Part shown: positions 28,595 through 37,618 of the stretch, piece by piece
Layout of the letters: the number at the start of each line of letters is the position of its first letter
Position numbering within the stretch: position 1 is the stretch's first letter
NCBI RefSeq assembly: GCF_001509585.1
Contig: NZ_LNCI01000014.1
Coordinates: forward strand, 40,840-104,839
DNA length: 64,000 nt
Source of the DNA: Tropicimonas marinistellae
GTDB taxonomy: Bacteria > Pseudomonadota > Alphaproteobacteria > Rhodobacterales > Rhodobacteraceae
Direction of reading: 5' to 3'
Position numbers and translations under genes: made by a program
Notes under the pieces: generated by a model
Databases searched by the model: none
What the model was told of the DNA's origin: nothing
The model's input: the letters and a program-made list of their open reading frames with translations, nothing else

Positions 28595-29923
28595 TTACCG
28601 CTCCACCAGTTTGACACGTTGGTTGTAGAGGTTCATCGCCGCCGAAATGCTCAGGCTGATCGACAGGTAGACGAGCATTCCCATCAGCACCGTTTCCAGC
28701 TCGCGGCCGGTCTGGTTGAGCGTGATGCCCATCAACGTGCCTGTCAGGTCCATGTAGCCCACGGCAATCGCCAGCGAGGAGTTCTTGGTGAGATTGAGAT
28801 ACTGCGAGATCAGCGGCGGGATGATCACCCGCAGGGCCTGCGGCAGGATCACCATGCTCATGATCCGGTTCGGGCGCAGCCCGAGTGCGGCGGCGGCCTC
28901 GGTCTGGCCCTTGGAAATCGCCAGGATGCCGGCGCGGACAATCTCGGCGATGAAGGCCGCCGTGTAGAGCGACAGCGCCAGCCAGAGGGCGATCAGCGAG
29001 TTACGCAGGTGGATGCCGCCCTGGAAATTGAAGCCCTTGAGCGCGGGCAATCCCACATGGAATCCCAGCAGCACGAGCACGATAAGCAGGGGAATGGCGA
29101 CAACACCCAGCCGGTAATGCCACGTGGTCGGCCGGTCGCCGGTCTCGTTCTGAATCCTGTCGGCACGTTTCCGGATCAGGCCGGACACGTAGAGACCGGC
29201 TCCGAGAACGGCGAGGATCAGCAACATGTCGAGGCTCACCTGGAACACGCCGCAGGCGTCGCTCACCGGCCCGCCGTCTTCCGGCACCGCACAGGCGTCG
29301 CTGGCCCGGTCCGGCAGGATCGGCAAGTCCCCCAACCCACGGCTGAAGAGCGGCTCGGGAATATAGACGCCACGGTTGGTCAGGGCGACGCTGTCGAAGA
29401 GCATCATGCTCGCCTCGGGGTTCTCCCCCCGGAAGTCGCGCGGCGCCGGCAGCGTCTCGATCAGGATCGCCATCGTGAAAACGATCCACAACAGCACCGG
29501 CACGTTGCGGAAGATCTCGACGTAGATCGTCATCAGCCGGGCGATGAGCCAGTTGTTGGAAAGGCGCAGCACACCGACAACGACACCGACGATCGTGGCG
29601 GTGATGCACCCCAGCAAGGCCACGAGAAGCGTATTCAGCAAGCCGACGAAGGCGGCACGCCAGTGACTGTTCTGGGAATTGTAGTCGATCAGCCGCTGGT
29701 TGATGTCATATCCCGCCGGATCGTTGAGGAAGCCGAAGTCGATGGGCTTTCCCAGGACGGCAAGGTTGTGAACCGTGTTGTTGATGAGCCAGCCTGCCAG
29801 GATCAGGAACCCGATGAGCGCGACGATCTGGATTGTGATCGAACGGTACCGGGTGTCGTAGATCAGCATGCCGAGCTTGAACGACTCCTTCGGCGGGTCG
29901 GTCATGGTGCTCATGTTGGACAT
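28595..29923 (-). CDS. bztB: Glutamate/glutamine/aspartate/asparagine ABC transporter permease BztB
   Basis: This 442-aa permease of the same family has an N-terminal anchor (ALIGFLILAGWLINN), an inserted periplasmic region in the middle (about 145-230) and the C-terminal BPD_transp_1 core. The core includes FIAEIVRAGILAISKGQTEA. The large insert is typical of BztB/AapQ. ATGs at 29923 and 29908 are both possible. A terminator hairpin lies between bztA and this gene, so it is probably expressed at a lower level than the binding protein. Confidence 0.92.
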   Translation of the reverse strand: MSNMSTMTDPPKESFKLGMLIYDTRYRSITIQIVALIGFLILAGWLINNTVHNLAVLGKPIDFGFLNDPAGYDINQRLIDYNSQNSHWRAAFVGLLNTLLVALLGCITATIVGVVVGVLRLSNNWLIARLMTIYVEIFRNVPVLLWIVFTMAILIETLPAPRDFRGENPEASMMLFDSVALTNRGVYIPEPLFSRGLGDLPILPDRASDACAVPEDGGPVSDACGVFQVSLDMLLILAVLGAGLYVSGLIRKRADRIQNETGDRPTTWHYRLGVVAIPLLIVLVLLGFHVGLPALKGFNFQGGIHLRNSLIALWLALSLYTAAFIAEIVRAGILAISKGQTEAAAALGLRPNRIMSMVILPQALRVIIPPLISQYLNLTKNSSLAIAVGYMDLTGTLMGITLNQTGRELETVLMGMLVYLSISLSISAAMNLYNQRVKLVER

Positions 29924-30002
29924 ATCCCTGCGGCATACCGGGCTTCACTCCCGCGGGGTCTTGAGCGCCCCGTCCTGCGGCCCGGATGTGTTTGTTATTG
30001 TG

Positions 30003-30038
30003 CAAAAAAGCCAAGGGCGCGGAGTTTCCCGCGCCCTT
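30003..30038 (-). terminator. Partial terminator between bztA and bztB
   Basis: On the minus strand a 10-bp stem, AAGGGCGCGG pairing with CCGCGCCCTT, is followed by GGCTTTTTTGC. It begins 12 bases after the bztA stop. Such a hairpin commonly lets most transcripts end after the binding-protein gene while some read into the permeases. Confidence 0.88.
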
Positions 30039-30049
30039 GAAGCCTTTTC

Positions 30050-31066
30050 TTAGCGGAACGGCGGCGAGTAGAGCAGACCGCCGTTGGTCCACTGCGCGTT
30101 CAGGCCGCGCGCCAGGCCGATCGGGGTCGCTTCCCCGATGTTCTTCTCGAACAATTCGCCGTAGTTGCCGCCGGCCATAATGGCGCGCTTGGCCCATTCC
30201 CCGTCCAGGCCGAGCATTTCACCGAGCGACCCTTCCGTGCCCAGAAGCCGGTTGATTTCCGGGTTGTTGGTTCCGCCCGAAAGCTCTTCGATATTGGCCG
30301 AGGTCACGCCGAGTTCTTCGGCCGAGATCAGCGCGTTGAGCGTCCAGCGAACCACATCGCCCCATTCGTTGTCGCCATGCCGCACGAGCGGCCCCAGCGG
30401 CTCCTTGGAGATGATCTCGGGAAGCAGAATATGATCGCCGGGGCTCTCAAACGTGGCGCGCACGGCGGCAAGGCCGGAGGCGTCGGTCGTGTAGGTGTCA
30501 CAGGCACCGGCGAGGTACTGCTGCTGGGCCTCGTTGTCGGTCTCGACCGGAACGGGCTCGTAGGAGATGTTGTTGGCGCGGAAGAAGTCCGCCAGGTTCA
30601 GCTCGGTCGTGGTGCCCGTCTGGATACAGACCGTGGCGCCGTCGAGCTCCTTCGCGGAAGAAACGCCGAGTTCCTTGGGCACCATGAAGCCCTGGCCGTC
30701 GTAGTAGTTCACACCGACGAATTCGAACTTCAGGTCGACGTCGCGGGTGAAGGTCCAGGTGGTGTTCCGGGCCAGCATGTCGATTTCGCCGGACGCGAGC
30801 GCGGTGAAGCGCGTCTTGCCGGTTGTCGGGATGAATTCGATGGCGGTCGCGTCGGAAAGGACGGCGGCGGCGACGGCGCGGCAGATCGCAACGTCGAAGC
30901 CTTCCCACTCCCCGCTCGCGCTCGGGTTTGCAAACCCGGTGAGACCGGTGTTCACACCGCAGTTCAGCGTACCACGCGCTTTGACATCATCCAGCGTCCC
31001 TGCCGAAGCAACTCCGGCGGATAGGCCAGCCAGAGCCAGCGCTCCAACGAGTACGGTCTTTTTCAT
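30050..31066 (-). CDS. bztA: Glutamate/glutamine/aspartate/asparagine-binding periplasmic protein BztA
   Basis: This 338-aa solute-binding protein (SBP_bac_3) has a Sec signal peptide MKKTVLVGALALAGLSAG..ASA. The mature start GTLDDVKARGTLNCGVNTG is highly typical of AapJ/BztA. Other conserved parts are EWEGFDVAICRAVAAAVLSD and MLARNTTWTFTRD. I chose ATG 31066 because the signal peptide starts there. It is the first gene of the Bzt operon; the promoter should lie in the 231-base gap upstream, but no box is clear. Confidence 0.95.
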   Translation of the reverse strand: MKKTVLVGALALAGLSAGVASAGTLDDVKARGTLNCGVNTGLTGFANPSASGEWEGFDVAICRAVAAAVLSDATAIEFIPTTGKTRFTALASGEIDMLARNTTWTFTRDVDLKFEFVGVNYYDGQGFMVPKELGVSSAKELDGATVCIQTGTTTELNLADFFRANNISYEPVPVETDNEAQQQYLAGACDTYTTDASGLAAVRATFESPGDHILLPEIISKEPLGPLVRHGDNEWGDVVRWTLNALISAEELGVTSANIEELSGGTNNPEINRLLGTEGSLGEMLGLDGEWAKRAIMAGGNYGELFEKNIGEATPIGLARGLNAQWTNGGLLYSPPFR

Positions 31067-31297
31067 TTGTACCTCTTCCTGATGGTCCCACCCAGGTTCG
31101 AGTGGTGTTCCTTTTTTTTGGGCGCAAAGGCCCCGAAAATCACGCGAGAGAGAGGTCCCCTCTCTCAACGCCCCAACATTGGGCAAATAACCAAATAAAG
31201 GTCAAGTGCAGGACAGAAAGCGGCCGTAGGGTAACCCTGCCATAGCAAATGGATGCGCTGAGAGATCAATTATTGGGCGATCGTTCCAGCCCCACTG

Positions 31298-32020
31298 TCA
31301 CGATTCGGGCGATACGCGAGAAAGTTCATGGAAACGAGCGGCATGCAGGAAGGCTTGCCGCTTGATCTCGGCTTCCGCAGCGGCAGTTTCGTCCACGCCC
31401 CACTGGCTTTCCTGGAACGCCTCGTCAATTCGCGACATTTGCCAGATCTCGTCAGCCGGGAGAATCCCTTCTATTGCGGCGAGGCCCAGAACGAGCGAAC
31501 CGGTCAGACTCACCAGGTCGTGCAGCGCGGTCAGCGCAAAGACGTCCTCACGCTCGACGCGCTGGCGCAGGCGCGAGAGGCTCTCCGCCGGTTGTGCGAC
31601 CGGCACGATTCCCGCAGTCGGCACAAGCGCTGCGCCGATTGCCGAGCGCGCCCACTCCAGCATCGGGTCCCAGGCCTCCGCTTGCTGGACGAAGAGCCGG
31701 TCCGGCCCCTCTGCGCGATAGCAGCACAGATCGGTCTCGCCATAGGCCGCAATCAGCCCTGCAACCTCCGCGAACTGCGGTGCGACCTTGTCGATCGCCG
31801 CATTCGCGGATCGGGTGAACGGCATCGACAGCGGGTCGATAACCTCCGCCTGCGCGTCCCATTCCGCTGCGATCTCCCGAGCGAGCGGCCGTGTGGGCAC
31901 CAAGAGCACCGCCTTTGCGGGCGTGCGCAATGGCCGCCCGTCGAGCGACACGCCCCAGCCGCCATCGCATTCCGTGATATCGGCGCGTTTCCAGAACCGC
32001 TTCGCCTTCCACTCGGCCAT
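31298..32020 (-). CDS. ATP12 family F1-ATPase assembly chaperone
   Basis: This 240-aa ATP12 (PF07542) protein assists assembly of F1 alpha subunits in mitochondria and is widespread in alphaproteobacteria. Conserved stretches are KRFWKRADITECDGGWGVSL, LDGRPLRTPAKAVLLVPT and DPLSMPFTRSANAAID near the N-terminus. The start abuts the HAD-hydrolase stop with no gap. It is the last gene of a tightly packed crcB-rluC-HAD-ATP12 unit. Confidence 0.92.
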   Translation of the reverse strand: MAEWKAKRFWKRADITECDGGWGVSLDGRPLRTPAKAVLLVPTRPLAREIAAEWDAQAEVIDPLSMPFTRSANAAIDKVAPQFAEVAGLIAAYGETDLCCYRAEGPDRLFVQQAEAWDPMLEWARSAIGAALVPTAGIVPVAQPAESLSRLRQRVEREDVFALTALHDLVSLTGSLVLGLAAIEGILPADEIWQMSRIDEAFQESQWGVDETAAAEAEIKRQAFLHAARFHELSRVSPES

Positions 32021-32710
32021 TCACGCCTCCCAGAGCCGCTCGATTGCAGCCGGCAAGTCTTCATATCGGTCAATCACGGCACCGGCCCCGGCGCGCAAAA
32101 GGTCCTGCGCGGGGTGGTAGCCCCAGGACACGCCAATGGTCTCGAAACCGGCGGCCCGCCCCATCTCGATGTCGAAAGTCGTATCGCCGATCATCACCGC
32201 ATCGCGGGCCTCGGCCCCGGTTTCGACAAGCGCCGTCAACAGCATGGACGGGTGCGGCTTGGACGGGTGGTGATCGGCCACCTGTTCCGTCGCGAAGGCG
32301 CCGGTCAGCCCGTGTGCCGCCAAAAGATGATCCAGCCCGCGGCGCGACTTGCCTGTCGCCAGCCCGACCATCAGGTCATCGCGGCCCAGCAACATGTCGA
32401 CCACGTCCCGCGCACCTGGATAAAGCGGCGACATGCGCTCCGGCGCGCCGGTCTGTCGGATCGAGGAGAAGCTGTCCTTGTAGGCTTCCACGAGCGCGAC
32501 GCGGCGATCCGGTTCGATGTCCGGCGATAGCCGCTCCATCGCCACCGGCAGCGACAAACCCACGATGCCGAGCACCGCGTCGCGGCTCGGCGCTTCCAGA
32601 CCGAGCGCATCGTAGGCACGGGCCATCGCACCCAGGATGTGGGCCTGACTGTCCACAAGCGTGCCGTCCACATCGAACACGACCAGTCGCAACGGGCTAT
32701 CGGCGGTCAT
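32021..32710 (-). CDS. HAD-superfamily hydrolase (phosphoglycolate phosphatase-like)
   Basis: This 229-aa haloacid dehalogenase-type phosphatase has motif I VVFDVDGTLVDS, motif II VGLATGKS, motif III Lys in SKPHPSMLL and motif IV MIGDTTFDIEMG. An alpha-helical cap lies between motifs I and II, as in Gph-like enzymes. The start at 32710 overlaps the rluC stop by 4 bases. The substrate is not determined by sequence. Confidence 0.9.
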   Translation of the reverse strand: MTADSPLRLVVFDVDGTLVDSQAHILGAMARAYDALGLEAPSRDAVLGIVGLSLPVAMERLSPDIEPDRRVALVEAYKDSFSSIRQTGAPERMSPLYPGARDVVDMLLGRDDLMVGLATGKSRRGLDHLLAAHGLTGAFATEQVADHHPSKPHPSMLLTALVETGAEARDAVMIGDTTFDIEMGRAAGFETIGVSWGYHPAQDLLRAGAGAVIDRYEDLPAAIERLWEA

Positions 32711-33753
32711 TCGATCTCCTCGAACGGGTCGGCCGGCACATCGGCCGGTTGCCAGCCCAGCATGTCCCAGGTTTTCTGCATATGCTCGGGCAGTGGCGCG
32801 GTAATACTCAGCCGGTTTCCCGTCACCGGATGGGTGAAGCTCAGGGACCGGGCGTGAAGGTGGAGCTTGCGGGAAAGCGCGCCGCCGAGCCCCGCGCCCC
32901 AGCCGTCGCCGAGGTTCTCCTGCCCGGACCCGCCATATTTCCCATCGCCGATGATCGGATGGCCGATCTCGGCCATATGGGCGCGGAGCTGGTGGGTCCG
33001 GCCGGTGACCGGCACCAGCGCCGCCCAACTCACGCGGCCGCCAAGTCCGGAGAGCACCGCGTAGTCGGTGGTCGCCCGTTTCGCTCCCGGCGTGGTATCT
33101 ACGTCGCGCGGGTGCAGGCAGCGCATCTTCTCGCCCTCCCCGCCCGCGCCGTGACCGGACGCCTTGACCAACCCGTAGCGGACCGTGCCAAGCTGCGGCG
33201 ACGGCACCCCGGCCAGCGCGGCCCAGTAGATCTTGCGCGTGTCGCGTGCCCGGAACGCCTCGGTCAACGCGCCGGCCGCGGCGCGTGTCCGCGCGAGGAG
33301 CAGGACGCCCGACGTATCCTTGTCGAGCCGATGAACGAGGCGCGGCTTTTCGTCGAGCCCGAACCGCAACGCGTCGGCCAGACCATCGACATGGCGGGTC
33401 TGCTTGCTGCCGCCCTGCGTCGGCAGACCGGCGGGCTTGTTGAGGGCAATGAGGTGGTCGTCGCGAAAGAGCACCGCCGCGCGGATCATCTTCGCATCCG
33501 CCTCCGACACGGCAGGCACCGCGCGTCGCGGCGCCTCCGTCTCCGGGTCGGGCAATGGCGGCACACGGACCGTCTGCCCCGCCTCGATCCGGGTCGACGT
33601 CTTGACCCGGCCGCCGTCGAGCCGCACTTCGCCCTTGCGGCACATCTTCTCGATGCGGCCTTGCCCGACATGCGGAAAGCGGTTGCGAAACCAGCGGTCG
33701 AGCCTCTGGCCCGCTTCGTCCGCACCAACCTCGATCTGCTGCACCCGGCTCAT
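32707..33753 (-). CDS. rluC: 23S rRNA pseudouridine synthase of the RluA/RluC family
   Basis: This protein of about 348 aa has an N-terminal S4 RNA-binding domain (QRLDRWFRNRFPHVGQGRIE) and a pseudouridine synthase domain. The catalytic Asp is in HRLDKDTSGVLLLART and a later motif is PVTGRTHQLRAHMAEIGHPI. E. coli RluC modifies U955, U2504 and U2580. I chose ATG 33753 (MSRVQQIEV), which overlaps the crcB stop. Assignment as RluC rather than RluD is moderately sure. Confidence 0.88.
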   Translation of the reverse strand: MSRVQQIEVGADEAGQRLDRWFRNRFPHVGQGRIEKMCRKGEVRLDGGRVKTSTRIEAGQTVRVPPLPDPETEAPRRAVPAVSEADAKMIRAAVLFRDDHLIALNKPAGLPTQGGSKQTRHVDGLADALRFGLDEKPRLVHRLDKDTSGVLLLARTRAAAGALTEAFRARDTRKIYWAALAGVPSPQLGTVRYGLVKASGHGAGGEGEKMRCLHPRDVDTTPGAKRATTDYAVLSGLGGRVSWAALVPVTGRTHQLRAHMAEIGHPIIGDGKYGGSGQENLGDGWGAGLGGALSRKLHLHARSLSFTHPVTGNRLSITAPLPEHMQKTWDMLGWQPADVPADPFEEIE

Positions 33754-34133
33754 GGCAGCGGCACCAGCCCACGGGCAAGCGCCAGGCCGGCCACCAGCGC
33801 CGCGAGCGAGATCAGAACCGACACCGCGATATAGATCAGCGCGATTTCGGACTTGCCTTCTTCCATCAGGAAGATGGCATCCAGCGAAAAGGCGGAGAAT
33901 GTCGTGAATCCGCCGAGAACCCCGGTCATCAGGAAAGGTGTCAGATGGGTGCCGCCCTTGCGCGCCAGCACAACCACCAGCGCCCCCATCAGAAAGGAAC
34001 CCACGATGTTCACCGTAAGCGTGCCCCAGGGGAATCCGATGCCGAGAAGCGCCTTCATGGCGACATTCGTCAGGTAGCGGCAAGCGGCTCCGATTGCCCC
34101 GCCGAGAGCGACTTGAAGTGCAGTGAAAATCAT
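33750..34133 (-). CDS. crcB: Fluoride ion channel CrcB/Fluc
   Basis: This four-helix membrane protein of 127 aa has the Fluc signature GGFTTFSAFSLDAIFLMEEG and the early GGAIGAACRYLTN. It exports fluoride as a dual-topology dimer. I start at ATG 34133 (MIFTALQVALGG); ATGs at 34148 and 34163 are also in frame and no ribosome-binding site decides. It heads the crcB-rluC-HAD-ATP12 unit. I see no fluoride riboswitch upstream. Confidence 0.92.
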   Translation of the reverse strand: MIFTALQVALGGAIGAACRYLTNVAMKALLGIGFPWGTLTVNIVGSFLMGALVVVLARKGGTHLTPFLMTGVLGGFTTFSAFSLDAIFLMEEGKSEIALIYIAVSVLISLAALVAGLALARGLVPLP

Positions 34134-34194
34134 GGCGCCGGTGTCCATGGACAGCGGCGCCATGTCAAGCGTCAGATCGGGATTTCAGATCGCC

Positions 34195-34866
34195 TCAGGC
34201 GGCGTCGCTGTGCCGGGTGCCGGTTTCGGCCGCACCGTCGATCGTCTCGATGATCCGGTCTTCCGGCACGTCGCCGAGGACGGTCTTCTTGCCGTGGATC
34301 ATCGGCGTAACCAGGTCCTCGCCTTTCCAGACCCTGTAATAGACGATGGACCCGACATGCAGCAGCACCAGCAGGAGGATGAGCGGCGGCAAGGCGTTGT
34401 GCCACCCGGTCGCCCAATTGACCCAGGAACCGCTCACCGAATCCGCGAGCGGCCCCTTGTTGATGAAGTCGTCGGGATCGGAAAAGAGCCCGGTATAGGC
34501 CTGCAATCCCAGGACGCCCAGCAGCGCGAAAACCGACACCGCCCCCATCGGGTTGTGTCCTGCCCAGAAGCTCGGTGTCCGCGCACGGATTCCGCGCAGG
34601 TAGGCAATGAACGTCGCCGGGGAATAGACGAAGTCCCGGAACCGCGCAGGCCACGGCCCGACGAGGCCCCAGATCAGCCGGAACACCAGCAATCCGATCA
34701 CGGCGTATCCGAAGTAGAAGTGCAACGTCATGATTCCCGGGCCGAATTCACCCAGGAACCATGCGGTCGCGACACAGATCGCCAGCGCCCAGTGGAACAG
34801 GCGAATGCCCGGATCCCACAGGCGGACACGAGTTAACTTGCCGGAACCCGGCGACCCGTTTGTCAT
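34195..34866 (-). CDS. Cytochrome b561-type membrane protein
   Basis: This protein of about 223 aa has four main hydrophobic segments and histidines placed for two hemes (RLFHWALA, LHFYFGYAVIG, WHNALPP, LHVGSIVYYRVWKGEDLVTPM). This is the Ni/Fe-hydrogenase-type / DiHem b561 family. ATG 34866 follows the cytochrome c' gene by only 5 bases, so both are on one transcript. Electron exchange between the b-type membrane protein and periplasmic cytochrome c' is a reasonable inference. Confidence 0.87.
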   Translation of the reverse strand: MTNGSPGSGKLTRVRLWDPGIRLFHWALAICVATAWFLGEFGPGIMTLHFYFGYAVIGLLVFRLIWGLVGPWPARFRDFVYSPATFIAYLRGIRARTPSFWAGHNPMGAVSVFALLGVLGLQAYTGLFSDPDDFINKGPLADSVSGSWVNWATGWHNALPPLILLLVLLHVGSIVYYRVWKGEDLVTPMIHGKKTVLGDVPEDRIIETIDGAAETGTRHSDAA

Positions 34867-34871
34867 TGGAC

Positions 34872-35327
34872 TCAGTCCTTCTTGAGCTGGAACGCCTTGT
34901 GGCATTCCTGACATTGCTGGCCGATGCCGCCGAGCGCCTGGGCCATCTCACCCTGGCCGTTGCCGGCGACCTCCTGCATCGTCGCCGCGGCTTTCTGCAA
35001 CTCGGTGCCGATGCCACCGGCCTTCTCGAAATTGTTCCACAGATCGGGCTTGGCGTAGGAAACCCCCGGAAGATCGTCGGCCGAGGTGCCCGGAATCCAG
35101 AAGCCGGACATATCCATGTTCACCAGCTCGACCAGCGCGTCGGCGGCGGCCTGCGCCGCGGCAGGATCATAATCGACCTCGCCCTTTGCCATCGCAGCAA
35201 AGGTTCCAACCTGTTTGCCGTATGATTTCATGTGGTCCTGACGCGCCTTGACGGCATCTGTCGCGGCATCTGCAACGGCAAGCGTCGGAAGGGAAAGGGC
35301 AATGGCGGTGAGAATGATCTTGCGCAT
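34872..35327 (-). CDS. Cytochrome c'
   Basis: This 151-aa periplasmic protein has a signal peptide (MRKIILTAIALSLPTLAVADA). A four-helix cytochrome c' domain has the heme motif CQECH close to the C-terminus, as is typical. Aromatic residues where ligands would bind (MKSYGKQVG, FAAMAKG) also fit. In the family the five-coordinate heme binds NO or CO, so nitrosative-stress defence is possible. The start at 35327 follows GGAGA. It is co-transcribed with the b561-type gene. Confidence 0.9.
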   Translation of the reverse strand: MRKIILTAIALSLPTLAVADAATDAVKARQDHMKSYGKQVGTFAAMAKGEVDYDPAAAQAAADALVELVNMDMSGFWIPGTSADDLPGVSYAKPDLWNNFEKAGGIGTELQKAAATMQEVAGNGQGEMAQALGGIGQQCQECHKAFQLKKD

Positions 35328-35462
35328 GGCTGGTCTCCAAAATGTGCCAAGTCGGGACGAACCCGCGTAGTACGCGGGGGCTCGCGGTTTCCGTCGCCAT
35401 GATTTGCATAAATTTCGGAAGCACGAGAACAATAATGTTTCGTTGCGAATATCAAATCTTGG

Positions 35463-36779
35463 TCAGGACGCGTCGCCACGTTTTGACCGGAGCTTCGCGA
35501 AATACTCGGTGCGGCGCTTCAATTCGCGTTCGAAGCCCCGTTCGACCGGGAAGTAGTAGAGACCGCGCTTCATGCCATCGGGGAAATAGTTCTGCCCCGA
35601 GAAGGCATCCTCTGCATCGTGATCGTACTGGTACTCCGCCCCATATCCCTGCTCTTTCATGAGCGCGGTCGGTGCGTTCAGGATGTGCTTCGGCGGCGGT
35701 TCCGAACCGGTGCGGGCGGCAGCCGACATTGCCGCCTTGTAGCCCGCGTAGGCAGCATTCGATTTCGGCGCCAGCGCGAGGTAGACGACAGCCTGCGCCA
35801 GGGCCAGTTCCCCCTCCGGGCTGCCCAGTCGCTCGTATATCTGCCAGGCCTCCAGGCAAAGGCCCTGCGCCTGCGGGTCGGCCAGGCCAATGTCCTCCAC
35901 CGCCATCCGGGTGATCCGCCGCGCCAGATAGCGCGGGTCCTCGCCCCCTTTCAGCATCCGGGCCAGCCAGTAGAGCGCCGCATCCGGATCGGAGCCCCGC
36001 ACCGATTTGTGCAGGGCCGAGATCAGGTTGTAGTGAGCGTCTCCCGACTTGTCGTACTGGGCGGCCCGCTGCGTCAGACGCGCGGTCAACACATCGGTAT
36101 CGACGACGGCACCGCCTCCCCAGGCCGCGATCTGCTCCACCAGGTTGAGCAGGGCGCGCCCGTCTCCATCTGCCATCGCGACCAGTGTCGTCCGGGCACC
36201 GTCGGTCAGCGGGAGCGGGTGGCCCAATTCGGCCTCGGCGCGCGCCAGCAGGGCGGCAAGCGCGGCCTCGTCAAGGCGGTTCAGCACCAGCACCTGCGCG
36301 CGGCTGAGAAGCGCGGCATTCAGCTCGAAGGACGGGTTCTCGGTCGTCGCCCCGACCAGAACGATCGTTCCGTCCTCCATGTGCGGCAGAAACCCATCCT
36401 GCTGCGCCTTGTTGAACCGGTGGATCTCGTCAACGAAGAGCAGCGTTCCCTGGCCATTCCCGCGCCGGTGCCGTGCCGCCTCGAACACCTTTCGCAGCTC
36501 CGGAACGCCGGTGAAAATGGCGCTGATCTGTACGAAATGCAGATCGGTCTCGTCGGCCAGAAGGCGCGCGATGGTCGTCTTGCCGACACCGGGCGGCCCC
36601 CACAGGACCAACGACGAGAGACTGCCCGTGGCAAGCATCGCCCCCAGCGGCCCATCCGCTCCAAGCACATGATCCTGGCCGATAACCTGCGAGAGGCTGG
36701 TCGGACGCAACCTGTCGGCCAGCGGGCGCGGACCGGGCGTTTCCGAATTGGGAGCAGGCGAGTCGAACAGGTCTTGCAT
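35463..36779 (-). CDS. rarA: Replication-associated recombination protein RarA (MgsA)
   Basis: This 438-aa clamp-loader-like AAA+ ATPase has Walker A GPPGVGKTTIARLLA, Walker B FVDEIHRFNKAQQD, and sensor 1 GATTENPSFELNAALLSR. The C-terminal MgsA domain includes GSDPDAALYWLARML and QGYGAEYQYDHD. RarA acts at stalled replication forks. Length is standard (E. coli 447 aa). A LuxR solo gene lies 48 bases upstream on the same strand. Confidence 0.96.
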   Translation of the reverse strand: MQDLFDSPAPNSETPGPRPLADRLRPTSLSQVIGQDHVLGADGPLGAMLATGSLSSLVLWGPPGVGKTTIARLLADETDLHFVQISAIFTGVPELRKVFEAARHRRGNGQGTLLFVDEIHRFNKAQQDGFLPHMEDGTIVLVGATTENPSFELNAALLSRAQVLVLNRLDEAALAALLARAEAELGHPLPLTDGARTTLVAMADGDGRALLNLVEQIAAWGGGAVVDTDVLTARLTQRAAQYDKSGDAHYNLISALHKSVRGSDPDAALYWLARMLKGGEDPRYLARRITRMAVEDIGLADPQAQGLCLEAWQIYERLGSPEGELALAQAVVYLALAPKSNAAYAGYKAAMSAAARTGSEPPPKHILNAPTALMKEQGYGAEYQYDHDAEDAFSGQNYFPDGMKRGLYYFPVERGFERELKRRTEYFAKLRSKRGDAS

Positions 36780-36827
36780 GAGCGCAGACTAGGCGCGTGC
36801 CGGGGGGAGCGAAAGCCGAACCTCGGA

Positions 36828-37439
36828 CTATAGCAGGCGGGCATCCTTCGCGCGCTGGATGGCTTCGGCGGTCGTCCGGGCCATGAGTCTCTGACGGGCA
36901 GAGGTGAGCCGCGCCTTCAACGCGCTCTCGGAGATGTTGAGCTTTGCCGCGGCCGCTGCGTGCCTGTCGCCGGCCGCAATGAGTCTCAGCGCCTCCGTCT
37001 GGGCCGGGGTCAGCCGTTCGGGGGGCTCGGTCAGGGCATGGAGGCGGCCCACAATCCCCGAAATGGCCTTGATCTCCGCGTCGTTGAATTCCCGGTCCGA
37101 ACGCGCGGCCCCGGCGATTGTGCGCGATACGATCGGACCAACCGAAACCTGCACCCCGAAGGTGAGGCCGAACTGGTCCGCTTCAAGCATGATTCCGAAC
37201 GGATCGGGAATGTCGATCTCGCTCCAGCGCGCGGCGCCTTCGGTCGAAAACCCCCAGGCGGTCATCGGATCGCGCATCGCGTAGGCATTGGCCGTGTAGT
37301 GCTCGATCCAGGCCGGATTGTAGGTCTGATACGTCAGCAGTGGCGAGGCGAAACGAATATGCAAACCCACGAAATACCCGGCCGGGGCCAACACGGCCAG
37401 ATCCGTGAGTTCCTTATCTATTGTCGCGCGTTCCGCCAT
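36828..37439 (-). CDS. LuxR-type regulator with AHL-binding domain (LuxR solo)
   Basis: This 203-aa protein has an autoinducer-binding domain (about 5-130) and a shortened LuxR helix-turn-helix (about 140-200, LTPAQTEALRLIAAGD and KLNISESALKARLTSAR). The pocket residues known from TraR are all present at TraR spacing: Trp44, Tyr48, Asp57-Pro58 (YAMRDP) and Trp72. No luxI gene is in the window, so it is a candidate solo that listens to other AHL sources. It could be co-transcribed with rarA. Confidence 0.86.
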   Translation of the reverse strand: MAERATIDKELTDLAVLAPAGYFVGLHIRFASPLLTYQTYNPAWIEHYTANAYAMRDPMTAWGFSTEGAARWSEIDIPDPFGIMLEADQFGLTFGVQVSVGPIVSRTIAGAARSDREFNDAEIKAISGIVGRLHALTEPPERLTPAQTEALRLIAAGDRHAAAAAKLNISESALKARLTSARQRLMARTTAEAIQRAKDARLL

Positions 37440-37564
37440 ACTGGCTCACTATCTAGGGGTGTCGGAGGCGATTGTCATATTGGCACCCGCAATTATTCGT
37501 AACCATTCCGGGAATGCCCTCGCATCGCCGTATCAACATTAGGCGTCGATTTCTGGCGCTCCTA

Positions 37565-37595
37565 CGAAAAAAGCCCCCGAATGATCCGAGGGCTT
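37565..37595 (-). terminator. Intrinsic terminator of the alpha operon
   Basis: On the minus strand AAGCCCTCGGATCATTCGGG forms an imperfect hairpin that ends in GGGGCTTTTTTCG, 24 bases after rplQ. It ends the rpsM-rpsK-rpoA-rplQ block. Confidence 0.85.
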
Positions 37596-37618
37596 CGTCT
37601 TGTCCGTGGCGACGGTGC

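Noticed and set aside
34134..34194. Fluoride riboswitch for crcB
   Set aside because: That gap lies upstream of crcB on its strand but is only 61 bases with no recognisable riboswitch core.
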